Below are positions 33,110 to 44,517 of a stretch of 64,000 nucleotides of DNA, piece by piece. Position 1 is the first letter of the stretch, and each line of letters starts with the position of its first letter. Below the pieces are notes generated by a model, which saw only the letters and a program-made list of their open reading frames with translations, did not search any database and was not told the origin of the DNA. This DNA is from Fagopyrum homotropicum. Taxonomy: Eukaryota > Streptophyta > Magnoliopsida > Caryophyllales > Polygonaceae. A program made the position numbers and the translations under genes. The DNA lies in assembly GCA_033239125.1 (NCBI GenBank), contig BSWB01000003.1, positions 136,561,820-136,625,819 on the forward strand. The letters are read 5' to 3'.

Positions 33110-33920
33110 GAAAGTTTCATTTCCGTAATAGGAGATAGTTTTGACCTTATATTCAAAGCAATTGAATTAACTTGACATATAAACTAATATATAAAAATAT
33201 GACCCGTTATAATAGCGTAAATGTCATGTGAATATTTGTTCATACAACCACACCGTGAACTGCATCCACACCAAAATTGAATACTAGAAATAAAAGATAA
33301 TTTATCCACTATACGAAAATATGTAACAACCCAAGTATTATATAGAAGAACAAAAGTGGCATACAAAATAAACGTTACAGCAATGTTTTCCATATGAAAA
33401 GTGAGAAAACTGGTCAACAAACAAAAATAGAAAACACTACAAAAAGTATGTGCAATAATATAAAATGTTTAAATTCATTGATAAATTAATAATACAAACC
33501 AACATATAGTATAATGCAAATATTAATGAAAGTAATGTTAAAAAAAACATTGACGGAAATTTTGAATTGATACATTTTAGTGTAGTAATATTTTTAAATC
33601 TCAAACTTCTATTTGGATACATTGTTGAGAAGTTTCAGATTCATTATAGAAGATGGATCTAACTATATATTCATCTGAATAAATTTGACATGTGACCTAA
33701 TATAAAAAATAAGACCCATCAGAAATAACAAAGCAAATGTCATGTGAGTATTAGTTTGTACTACCGAATCGTGAATTGCATCCACACAAACATCAATACT
33801 CAAAACAAAAGATAATCGCTCTACTATGAGCAAATATGTAACAAACAACGTATCAAAATAGAAGAACAAAAGCGACATACAAAACAAACGTCACAGCAAG
33901 ATTTTCATATGCAAGCATTG
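33110..33920. repeat. tandem duplication downstream of the RING gene, about 500-bp unit
   Basis: 33130-33430 and 33640-33910 align over most of their length (AATGTCATGTGA, GAA(C/T)TGCATCCACAC, ATATGTAACAA words in order). Both are related to the 3' flank of the RING gene. No intact gene; A/T-rich. Confidence 0.65.
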
Positions 33921-34300
33921 TATGTAAAATACAAAAATATAATCTCCTTAATACATGATCATATTCTAATTCAACACATCGATATAAAGCTTCAAGTTCT
34001 AGACGTCAAGTCCGATACGCCTGCAGAGCGGACACACATTCTTCTTTGTGAGCCTCCGATTAATGCAAATATGTAACAACCAAAGTATCCAAATAGAAGA
34101 ACAAAAGCGACATACGAAACAGTCGTTACAACAAGTTTTTTCATATGCAAACATTGCAAATGTAAAATACAAAAACATAATCTCCTCAATGCATGACCAT
34201 ATTCAAATTCAACATATCCATATAAAGCTTCAAGTTCTAGACGTCGAGTCCGATACGCCTACAAAGCGGGCACACATTCTTCTTTGAGAGCCACCGATTA
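33830..34300. repeat. tandem duplication of the RING gene 3' end, about 236-bp unit
   Basis: 33830-34065 and 34066-34300 are close copies. Each holds the last codons of the RING domain, the stop and the 3' flank. The right copy belongs to the intact gene and the left copy is a headless duplicate. Confidence 0.85.
33999..34064 (-). pseudogene. partial second copy of the RING finger C-terminus
   Basis: The minus strand encodes INRRLTKKNVCPLCRRIGLD and a stop, the same as the end of the gene at 34237 except W to R and S to T. Nothing upstream supplies the first zinc ligands, so it is only a duplicated tail. Confidence 0.8.
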
Positions 34301-36474
34301 ATGCAATAGTAATGGAACCGATCCCCGCATGCCAATTTTGCAGTCTTATCACCATCACCGTAAGTTTCCTAAAATTCCAAAATCAGTTATCAGAAAAGGA
34401 ATAAATTTGATAGAAATTTCTTTATATATCTATACCGACGTACCAAGCATATGCGACACGAATCTACAGATTGAGGGTTTGAAGTCAAAGACTTGTTGTG
34501 AACCTCTAAGTTCAAATGTTGCATTATTATATATTCAGGAATCCCGTATTTTCCCTCCATCGCAATCAGTTCCTGTGATGTTTAGTTATGTATAAATGAC
34601 ATTTTAACTATACAAGATGATATTGCAATTGTGTACTCACCTCTCGAGTCATATCATCATCAGTAACAATGTCATTTGGCTCATCATTGCCATCATCACC
34701 ATCTCCCTCTTCAGATGAAGCATCATAAAAGACTTCAACGGTCTACATGCATTACATTAAGTACACCAAAAAAATTAGTTTTCAACATTTTGTATAATTT
34801 TTCAGACTATGCATCTTAAAGTCATTTCGTGTAATTATCAAAGTTTCTTGTTAATAAAAGCAGGATCACTAAGCCCTCTCAATATCAAAAACCTAATCCG
34901 GTCTACCATGCCCAACCTACAACCTCGTTTCATATGCATGAGTTCGTTGAATATTGTTTCGCCATGACTAATCAAGGGTTAAAGAGCTATCTTACCATCA
35001 TTATAACTATCGTCGTTTGGACCATCCCTCTTTTATGGTCATTCTGTAGTGAATATAGTTGAAAAATTAAAAAAATTTAACATTTTTGAATATATCTAAA
35101 TAAATTTTAGTTAAATAAATACATGTTATACTTGAATAACTGTTATTTTTTTTTCTTTACTCTAAATAATATGATGGTAATTAAGGGTATATATTATTAT
35201 TTTCTAAATCAAACCTTATCTTTTCTTTTTTTAATTCCTTAATATAATTTTTTAGTTAAAACTCATAATTAGAAATTCTAATCTATCATAATCCGTAAAC
35301 ATCTTTCTCTTTCGTATCTAAATTTTCAACATACAAGTTTAAAAGTTTGTACAATATATAGTTATTCAATATATAATTATTCATTCGTGTAAAATATAGT
35401 CATTCATTTGTGTAAATATATATTCATTCGTGTACAATATAGTCGTTCATTTGTGTAAATATATAAATGTTTACTCACATAAACATATTAGTTCACCCGT
35501 GTTAACAAGGTCTTTCATTCGTGCAACACATAGTTTATATGCGGATTCAAACCTATACAATTTATCGTTCATTCATGTAAAATATAATTGTTCACGATAT
35601 AACCATTTTCTTATAAAAATTTTGATTGAAAAGGATATCATAATGTAGACGTTCTTATGTGCGCATACATGAATTCAAAAGGTCTTACCTCTTCACTAGT
35701 TTGATCATCAAGTACAATTTGAAATGGTAAGTTAACATGACCCCACATTTCCTCCATCGACGCATGACCGAAGGTCTGCAACCACCAAAATACGTTACAG
35801 AAATGAGAAACCATTTTCATAACATAGAATATCCAGAAAGAAGAAGTAAATAGTTATGCTAACCTCTTGAGAATACTGACTGATATTGATTTGTGCAGGC
35901 TCAGGAATAGTTATGGCCTCCTATTAGTTAATAAAACAAAAGAAGAACCAAATATTTATGGCTTCAATTTAATTTCAGTCATAATTAAGCGTTTAACTAG
36001 ATCATATACGTACGCCAACTATCAGATAAGGATGGAAGTCAGCTATCGTCTGAGCTAAAACTCCGAGCACATTCTCGAGATCGCCGACTATATTCTGCAC
36101 AAGACAAAAGCATCATATTAGATAGTGATAGATGCAAGAAAGAGTAAGTAGGGTTTAAGATGATTGATAAGTCGACGAATTACCTGTGAAGCAAGCAAAT
36201 CAACAATCCTTGATCTAGTCGCCGGAGAAAATGGTGGGGCAGGTTCCAAAGTAGGTGATGGAGGCGGCAATGGGTTTCTAAGCATAATATTGATGGTGGG
36301 GCAAAACAACAATCCTAAGTCAACAACCTCAGCATTGTCGACATCGTTTGTGTTATTCTCACTAGTTACATTAGTGTTTTCAGCTGACAAGTTTCCTTGC
36401 TCGCTCGAAGACGATGCCGTTTTCAGAGCATTTAGCCCTTCTTGCGAAGATGATCCTTGAATTCCGTCGCTCAT
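34237..36474 (-). CDS. RING-H2-type zinc finger protein, likely E3 ubiquitin ligase (seven exons)
   Basis: Exons on the minus strand: 36474-36184, 36094-36014, 35920-35864, 35775-35689, 34742-34641, 34572-34444, 34368-34237. All introns are GT-AG and every exon length divides by three (all phase 0). The product is 292 aa. The start MSDGIQ has a good AAAATGAG context. Layout: Ser/Asn-rich N-terminus, proline-rich stretch (~72-88), acidic region (SSEEGDGDDGNDE), a KYGIPEYI block, then a C-terminal RING: CRICL, 14 residues, C-G-D-R-F-H-Y-Y-C, ten residues, CPLC. Spacing fits C3H2C3, but the usual first His is Asp. RING proteins recruit E2 enzymes to ubiquitinate substrates; the substrate here is unknown. 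No membrane segment or signal peptide was noticed. The 3' end is tandemly duplicated downstream. Confidence 0.85.
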
Positions 36475-39160
36475 TTTGATCTCACCTTCTGTATATACAT
36501 ACAAAGAAGAAAATAGCGTCACAATCCAACGAACCCTAATATATACATTTGACTGGACTATAGAGTTTCGATGCTCTACTATCATTGCTTCAGGGATTGG
36601 GTAAACAGTCCTGTTGTATAATTGTCTAATAATAGTCTTATAGAAAAGAAAAAAAAATCCTTTCACTTCAAGACTGATTATACATAATAATTTTATGCTA
36701 CAAAATTAACAAATAATAGAGAATTATCACTAAATTTTAAGAAATGGGTGACTATCATCTTAAAAGCACTTACAAAATGATTACCAATCGACAAAATATT
36801 CAACAAATAGAGACCTTTGACCGAAACCTTTTAACCTGAAGACTGAACTGGGTTATAAAATTGTAAGACTTTACCTAATACTTCATGTAACAAATATTTT
36901 GTGGCAATAGAAAAAAATTCCAAAATTTTATCTATCTTGTATAATCGTTTACAAAATCTACAAAATCGTAATTAAGTGGGATTACAAGTCGAGCAAAAGT
37001 TACAACCAAATTTATCTAGATACGATATCATCCAAGCTATATAAATCAACATCAAAAAGAAAATGTAGAGAGAGAGAGATGAGATGATTATAACAACTAG
37101 ATTGAGAAATACATACACAACCATGAGAAAGAAAGAGAGAAGTAAACAAAAAGACTTACTCTTTGAAATAAGAAATGGAACTTGTTTGAAAATAGGCACA
37201 AGAGATGAAGAAAACTCACCCAACAAGAGTTGTTCCCTTTGCAAAAAAATGAAGCAAGAAAAGAGAGAGGAATTGAGTGTGGGTATAAAGGGTATAGAAA
37301 AAGGGGTAAATAAGTCCAATTGGGGAGTTACAACTATTGAGAGGTTAGAGATATTATTACATTGGCAAGTAAAGACAAACCTAGATATGTGAGATTTGCT
37401 TCACAATTTCCTTGCTCTTGCTTATGTGGCTTTTTTTCAATAACCGCTTCAAACTTTTATTTTTTTATTTATCTTCTTTTAGTGATTACAAGGTTGTCAC
37501 TCAATGCATGATTTGTTATGGGTTAAGAATATATTGTGATTTAAATAAATTTACCTTTTAAACAAGAAAAAAAAAAAAAGAAGAAGAATTCAATGTGATT
37601 TTTGTAGTTTTTTCATTTATATCAAGCTATGTTCATAAGATTATCATAACTAGGATTCACGTGTAATTGTTACGGTAAGTTATAATCTCTGAACAAATAA
37701 CATACACGACAAATTATACATAGTTTGTCGGCATTTGTGACCGTTAATGGTAGATTTAACCGTTGTTGTCATTGAATACTACAATACCGGATTTTGTTGA
37801 ATATATTGCACATTATGGATGTACGAAAAAACTGAATTTACTTGATATTTGTGTTTGTTAAGAATATATTTTAGACGTTATTGTCGGATAGTTTGTAGTT
37901 TTTGTTGGTGAATTAAAAATCATTGAAAGTGAAACGAACATAACGAATTCGTTGAATAACAATATATTCATGTTATGCATATACGACAAAAATAAAATTT
38001 ATTTTGTCGATACTTGTACATCTTCGTTAAAAATTGATTGTATTCGTTATTTTCGGTTAGTTTGTGATTTGTGTGGGTGAAATTGATAGCTTGACATCAT
38101 TGAAAGGGAAAAAAATGACTATTAACATACCGAATTTATTTAAATTATTATATATTCATGTTATGCGAGAAAATTAATTTTACATTATCAATTTTATTCG
38201 ATATTGACAACGTGTTTATAATTCACGTTGATGAAATTCTTTACAATAATAACTATTGACGATATTTTTGAAAAGTAATTAAAATATCAATCAATTATAA
38301 ATAATAAAAAAAACAATAACTATTTCATAAAAAAGATAACTAAATTTTGAAATAAGGAGTTTTGGTGATTTAGTATTATAGTTAAAAAAAATGTTACATC
38401 CAAAATTAATTAAAGGTATTTTATAAAAATAATACAAATATCACTAAAAATATGTTTGATGATTTAGTATTATAGTTTATATGTTAGGCAGTTTTATAAT
38501 AAAACATAATTAGTTAAAAGAAAACAAATACTATAAGTTAATCTTTGATAAAACAGGCCTAAATTTTATTAAAATTACTAATATTTATTAAAGGAACTCT
38601 ACATATTTTTTCTGAAAGTTTTGAATTTGAATTTTAAAGTTAAACGATTTTAAAATAGGTAAGAAATCATTTTAATCTCTTATTAGACTTACCCAATATA
38701 AAATGTACTAGTATTTATTTTATATATTTTTGAGAATCAAAAGGAAAAAAATTACTTAAACTATTGAATATCATTATATTGTCTTAATATTTAAAAGATA
38801 TTTTAAGCCTATAATGTAGAGAGAAAAAAAATAATTTTAAAAAGGACAATTTTAAAAAAAGAAGAGAAAAGAAGATGAACGGAATAAGAAGAAAAGAAGA
38901 AAGAAGTTTCGTCTAGCAGACCACCAATCCCTCTGGGCCGTAAAACATGCTTACGTGGCATTTGAGATTGTGGGTCCCACTTCAACAACCTCCTCGATTT
39001 CTGTTTTCATTTAAAATTTTAAATTTCCTTAGTGCCCTTCTTTTACTTACTCATTCAATTTGCTACATTAAATATTTATCTCTTACTTACTAGGATACAT
39101 TTATTATTCATCTTTGTATTAATTTGGAGAAAGGGCACGTATTTATATTTTACTATTTAT
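36475..39160. other. AT-rich intergenic region upstream of the RING gene
   Basis: No supported gene. Open frames near 36970-37390 are low-complexity (purine-rich on one strand) and lack family features. The RING promoter should lie in the first few hundred bases, but no clear TATA box was assigned. Diverged tandem repeats are at 37787-38230. Confidence 0.5.
37787..38230. repeat. degenerate tandem repeat, about 160-185-bp unit
   Basis: Three diverged copies begin near 37788, 37945 and 38131. They share TTGAATA..ATATATTCATGTTATG-like starts and a CATTGAAAG(T/G)G end. Confidence 0.5.
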
Positions 39161-39441
39161 TACTTCTTCCGATTATTAATAAATAAATTTTTTAGTCATT
39201 GACATAATTCTTAAGAAAACTCCTAAAAAACTTTAATTTTATAAAGTTTTTTTTTAATTTTATCATTTATTAAGTGTTCACCCCTTTTTAGACCAATGAG
39301 TGAATATTTTATTATAAAAATATTTAATAAAAATAATTTTCAAGAATTATCCTCACAACTTTCTCTTAATTAATAACCTTCAAAATATAAAACGATATTT
39401 AAATTTGATAGGAAGTCATTTATTTACGATCGGAGGAAGTA
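39161..39441. mobile_element. Stowaway-like MITE
   Basis: Left end TACTTCTTCCGATTATTAAT and right end CGATCGGAGGAAGTA are inverted repeats of the CTYCYTCCG Stowaway type, with a TA on each side (39161-39162, 39440-39441). The body is about 277 bp, AT-rich and noncoding. Confidence 0.75.
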
Positions 39442-39469
39442 TTAGACTAGTTCATATTCGGATCGGACC

Positions 39470-39880
39470 GGACTTTATAACATATCGAGTCAGTTTAGCC
39501 AGAGTCGGCCCGTCTACCGGGTCTGGGATGGGTGTCGTACCCTCCCGTCCGGGCTCACGGGTACCCGATTTTTACTTTTTTTAAAAAAAATTTTAATTTG
39601 ATTTTTTAAAAATAAATTATAATTAAGATATGTTATGTAAACTATATTAAATTTATTATAATTATACTAGATACTTCATATTAATACTTAATATTATAAT
39701 AATTATAATATAAAATTTTTTGTCTTTTTATATTTTTTTATATTTTTTACTCAGGCTGACAGGCCAGACTTTTCGGCCCGGTCAGGCCTAGAGTCTTGTC
39801 CGGATCCGGCTAGGTCGGCTTGTTCTCATGTTTATACCCACCCGTTTTTCTAGGCGGACTGTCCAAATTTGAACAGACCT
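39470..39880. other. unclassified segment: GC-rich flanks around an AT-rich core
   Basis: About 100 bases rich in CCGGGT/GGCCCG words on each side enclose about 200 bases of AT-rich sequence. It looks like a non-autonomous repeat, but ends and TSD were not recognised. Confidence 0.3.
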
Positions 39881-39885
39881 ATATG

Positions 39886-40160
<275 letters not shown>

Positions 40161-40254
40161 TCGTAGACGGACGCCATTCTTCTTCTTCTTCTTCTTGACT
40201 CTTAACAACAGAATCAGGATTGTTCATACTATGGTTTGAAACTGTAAATTATAC

Positions 40255-40600
40255 ATGTTTTTATTAATAGGTGTTCATACTTTTATAAGTCATTGTTCAT
40301 ACTTTTATGCTTCATTGTTCATGATTTTATTAATCAGTGTTCATACTTTTATATAGTCAGTTGATTGTTCATACTATGGTTCGAAACTATGGTTCATGTA
40401 AATTAAACATCGGACTATTTTCAACAAATACACAACATAGGGTAAAATTGTTAAAACGGAAACTATGGTTCGAAGCTGTAAATTAAATATGTTTTTATTA
40501 ATCGGTGTTCATACTTTTATACGCCATTGTTCATACTTTTATGCTTCATTGTTCATGTTTTTATCAATCGGTGTTCATACTTTTATAGGCAAGACATTGG
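40255..40600. repeat. GTTCATACTTTTAT-type short repeats, left of the MULE-type gene
   Basis: About ten GTTCAT(A/G) words with following TTTTAT lie in direct orientation. Similar words recur at 63565-63665, beyond the other end of the same split gene, which suggests subterminal repeats of one element. Confidence 0.55.
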
Positions 40601-40754
40601 TGTGCGTACTTAAACGATGTTCTTTTGAAGACAATCTCATCCTACAAAAAAATATTCAAAACAAAATAACAAACTTAAAAGACATAGGAAAACTATATAA
40701 TAAGTCTTAGAAACAAGTTTGTTCATATTTATTTTACATGTTGTCTCATTCTTA

Positions 40755-42251
40755 CTACTTAAACTTTTCACAGTTTTTGTTGTCATGTGAACTCTTGCCA
40801 CACTTTTTACACTTTCTTTCACCCTTATGAGATTTTTTCGAATGTATTTCTTGTCCATCCATGCAGCGTTTCCGACTCCCTTTGTTCTTTACTTGTTCAG
40901 GTGGCAATACAATGATAGTAGTAGGTTTAGCTGTTGTTGCAAATGCCTTAAAAAATCTCTTTTAGAAGGTATTGTATAGTCATCTGATTCCACCACCGAA
41001 TTCTTGTACTCTTTAATTATGTTGGAGAATTGCTTCAAATGATCATTGTCGTTTTCGACAAGTGTCATACAACTATATATGTCAGACCACTGATCTTTCA
41101 CTATTGCTCTCCTTTCTTCCATCACCGTACTCTGCTCAATAACCGATCCAGCAATTGAGAACAAAGGTGACAAACTTGCATCTTTTGTCCACCAAGAAAG
41201 AATCAAGCATTTAGGCAATGTTTTGAACTTCATATCCTTAAATGCAAGGAATATATGGCTGTATGGAATTCCTTTTTTTTAAAACTTGTTGCAACTACAC
41301 ACAATTTGGTCATCAGAAGTACCAGCTTCAACAACAAAAATCCTACCTTTCTCATCCCTAATATTGAACAAATTCATAATACCACTATCATCAAACAAAA
41401 TATATCGGCAATCATTCCACCTAGAAACCATCTCATCTTGCATCATGTAAAAAGCAGTCAGTGTGAACAACCGGGCACAACTTCTTTCCAACTCCAAATC
41501 ACTCCTAAAATCAGGAACTTTTGTGTCCGACTCAATTCAACTTGTTCTGTCATAACGCTGAGTATATGGCACTATCATAATGTGTAATCAACTCAACGAG
41601 ACTAAAGTAGTGATCTGTATACTTTCGAAAGAAACTATTTTCAAACTCAAAAATATATGTAGTTCTTACCAATCCACCATGCAGTATATCCCGAAAGTAA
41701 GCCAAAATCCATCAGTTACGAATGTCATACCATTGAGTACACAAGGGCTTCTCACTCAAGTTAAACTCAGAACCCGATGCAACCCATTTTTCTTCAAATT
41801 CTTCACATTCAATTCTCTCACTCCACACAACACTACTTAATTTTGACCAAAAATCAAGTGAATGTTTAAGTTTCGGACCGAATTTCTTCGATACATTTTG
41901 CATAATGTGCCACATGCAATACCGATGACAAGTGAATGGAAAAACACTTCTAATTGCTATTTTCGTTGCAGGATCTTGATTAGTCACCAACACCCTAGGT
42001 GCATGCCTCATAGCTTCCTTAAAACTCTCAAAAAGCCAGTCATATGAGCTTGCATCCTCCTTCAGTAAAAGAGCACCCCCAAATGTCACACATTTTTTAT
42101 GATTGTCCAAACTAGTGAAAGGGGAAAAAACCATGTCATATATGAAAAATACAAATAACACTCATTATAACAACAATCGTTCATTTCCTACAAAGAGGAT
42201 GTTCATAAAAACTAAGGCTATTGTTCATATTTATACATACTTGTTTGTTCG
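40755..42251 (-). pseudogene. FAR1/MULE-type transposase gene, C-terminal part
   Basis: On the minus strand from the chromovirus insertion: YRTN at the break, an intron-like gap, then the MULE transposase region (FGGALLLKEDASSYDWLFESFKEAM, TNQDPATKIAI, CHRYCMWHI) at about 42110-41712. A SWIM finger follows near 41290-41240 (CSCNKF, then GIPYSHIF where Cys is usual before Ser-His). Next is a helical stretch around 41230-40890, and finally a CCHC knuckle (CKKCGKSSHDNKNC) before a stop at 40755-40757. The SWIM region has a stop or frameshift in an A-run near 41275. This is the family of FAR1-related proteins and Mutator-like transposases. Nearby short repeats favour a MULE, but a host FRS gene is possible. 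Confidence 0.8.
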
Positions 42252-44202
42252 TGTAACGACCAGATTTTTTGCTACGCTTTGATAGTGTTAGAGGAGAGTA
42301 GAAGCCGTGCACAAGGGCTCACGTCCTTGCAACTTAGATGACACAGTCGAGCAGGCCGCAGGTGCGGCTAGGTTTCCTGCAGGGGCCGCGACATGCGAGG
42401 GCGCGGGGTAGTAGCGTTTGATCAACCTTTCGCCTTCCTTTCCTTTTTATCTCATCTCTTAAATGTTTGGGGAGTTGGTGGCTGAGAGTCCTTTGACATT
42501 CCTTCCCTTTATGCAGCCACTTCCCCTCTTCCCTCATTTCATTCACATTACTTGCTTCTCCTCTTCTACACTTCATCTCTTGCTTTCTTCTTCTCCATCA
42601 TTCTCCTCCATTCTCCTCCTTGCTTGCTCCAACTTCGATCCACCTTTCTTGAGGCCGGAACTACAGTGACGTGATAAGAGTAAGGCTTCTTCCTCTTCCT
42701 TTTTTCTTCTTCTTTCTTCCTTCCTCTTTCATGGCTTGTATGGAAGATCTTTGAGAATCTAGGCTCAATAATTCAATCATTTTTTTGATGCTATGGTGAC
42801 AAAGCTAGACCTTGGAGGGAGGCTAAGACCTAGTGTGAGAGGTGAAAGACGTTCATAGCACCAAAGGAGACTCTAAGAGACCGGATGCACAATCAAAGAA
42901 CTCAACAAACGAACGTTCTGCACAGTAGACGCATGGGCGGTTCAGTCAGGCGCAGGGGGCAGACCTAGTCAGGCGCAGGGGCGAACCCAGTCAAGCGTGG
43001 GGGCGGCTTAGTCAGGCGCGGGGGCGGTTTTGCACCGGTGAGTCCCGAATCTTGTTCTTTCCTATCCTTCTTCCATTCCTTAGGTTTGTTATAGCTTAGA
43101 AGCATGCTAGGCTGGCTTAGAGTAGTTGAACTGGAATGCCATATATATAGTGGCTGGACCTTAGAGGTCTAGTGTGAGTTACGTACATCTCGTTGGTGGT
43201 ATGTTGTTGAGGTGTTCGATTAGAGCTTTGTGGAAGCAACCATTGTGTGTATCTTTATGTTGAGAGTTGGAAAGGTCATGGACTGAGAGTGTAGTCTTCT
43301 TGGACTAGGTGGTTGAGGACGTTGAGCCTAGAAGTCTAAAGGCTTCTAGTGGACTAGAGTGTGGTTTGATTGTGTGCCTTGTCTTGAACAGGCGTTGTGC
43401 GTTTTCCCGAGGGAACTTGAGAGTGAGGTGATCGTATGCGCTTTGGATACTGGTAAGTCTACGTACTTACTTAGCTGGCTTCTTGTATGAGTGTGATGTG
43501 TATGAGTGGTGTTTGTTAGTTATGATAAACAACAAAACCGGATTAGGCCGACTTTATTATATTACGTAATTGACCTAAGTGTATGATAACGAGTTGTGAC
43601 ATCACTACCTAACTCTTGCAAGAGCTAGGAGGTTCCCTACTACCAGCCCAGGCAGGTAGACGGTCAGATGCATTAGCATAATTCCTCATTGGTAAACGGG
43701 AACAGGGGCGAGGTTTGGGAATCCCTCGTGTCACAAAATAAGTATCATTAGTAATGACTTATCACCTAACTAAAGATAATAACCGGATTGTGTGTTGCAT
43801 GTTGGTTGTGTATGTTGTGTGTTTTTGCTTTTACCTTTATACTTATGCATAGAATATTAGCTAACGGTTTTATACCGCCTTGTAGATGCCTTGCAGGTTA
43901 GAGAGGCGATCGAGTGATCCGGCGGTAGTGGGCAGCCGGGGTTCCTTGCATTGTAGGACGGGACTGTCATTCTTATTTCATGTCTTTGAGACTTATGTTG
44001 TTTGTTCTGGTTTTGAGACTCGGCTGGATTGTTTTACGTTTGTACTTTTTCTTTCGCTCATGAAATAAAACTATGTTGTTTTGCCTTTTTATTTGTGTCA
44101 TGTTGTAAGGTCCGATGAAGTTGTTGCCAAGCTAAGGGCCGAGACCCATTGTGAGGTCCCAGCTTGTGGCATTCCGAGTCCTCTAGGATTTGGGATGTTG
44201 CA
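42252..44202 (+). repeat. 5' LTR of the chromovirus
   Basis: TGTAACGACCAG ... GGGATGTTGCA, 1,951 bases. GCAGGGGCGGC/GCAGGTGCGGC words lie at about 42350-42410 and 42925-43030. A TATA-like TATATATAG lies at 43142-43150, about 110 bases after the second cluster. Confidence 0.92.
42925..43030. repeat. GCAGGGGCGG-type motif cluster of the chromovirus LTR
   Basis: Five near-regular copies of (G)GCGCAGGGGCGG-like words, separated by TTCAGTCA/CTAGTCA-type spacers, lie upstream of a TATA-like box. The right LTR has the matching cluster at 50240-50325, with some units changed or missing. Confidence 0.7.
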
Positions 44203-44205
44203 ATA

Positions 44206-44218
44206 TGGTATCAGAGCC
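44206..44218 (+). other. primer binding site, initiator tRNA-Met
   Basis: TGGTATCAGAGCC, three bases after the LTR end, is the complement of the initiator tRNA-Met 3' end. Confidence 0.95.
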
Positions 44219-44517
44219 CTAGGTTGGCAACAACGGCACTCGCTATCTTCAAAAGGCCGAATAAACAAACAAACAGAAACCGCAAGGGTTCCGAACTTTT
44301 AAAATGAATTTGGTTTTCAAAACCATGAGCATAAACGGGTTGGGATAGAATGCACGGACCACTACCTCCGCAGATATCGATGACATAGTTTATTGGACTT
44401 CTGTTATAACTTGTGTTGTTAGTTACGTTTTGACTTTTAGAGGCGACCTAGAGTAATAAGATAGTTATGTCGTGATTAGCAATTAATGTAGTCTTATATC
44501 GATCACATCTCTACCAG

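Noticed and set aside
36972..37392. Overlapping open frames on both strands upstream of the RING gene
   Set aside because: Low-complexity, purine-biased sequence without conserved motifs or splice logic.
42334..42669. Open frames near the start of the chromovirus LTR
   Set aside because: They are not preserved as the same frame in the second LTR (49647-50076) and consist of pyrimidine-rich or motif-derived sequence.
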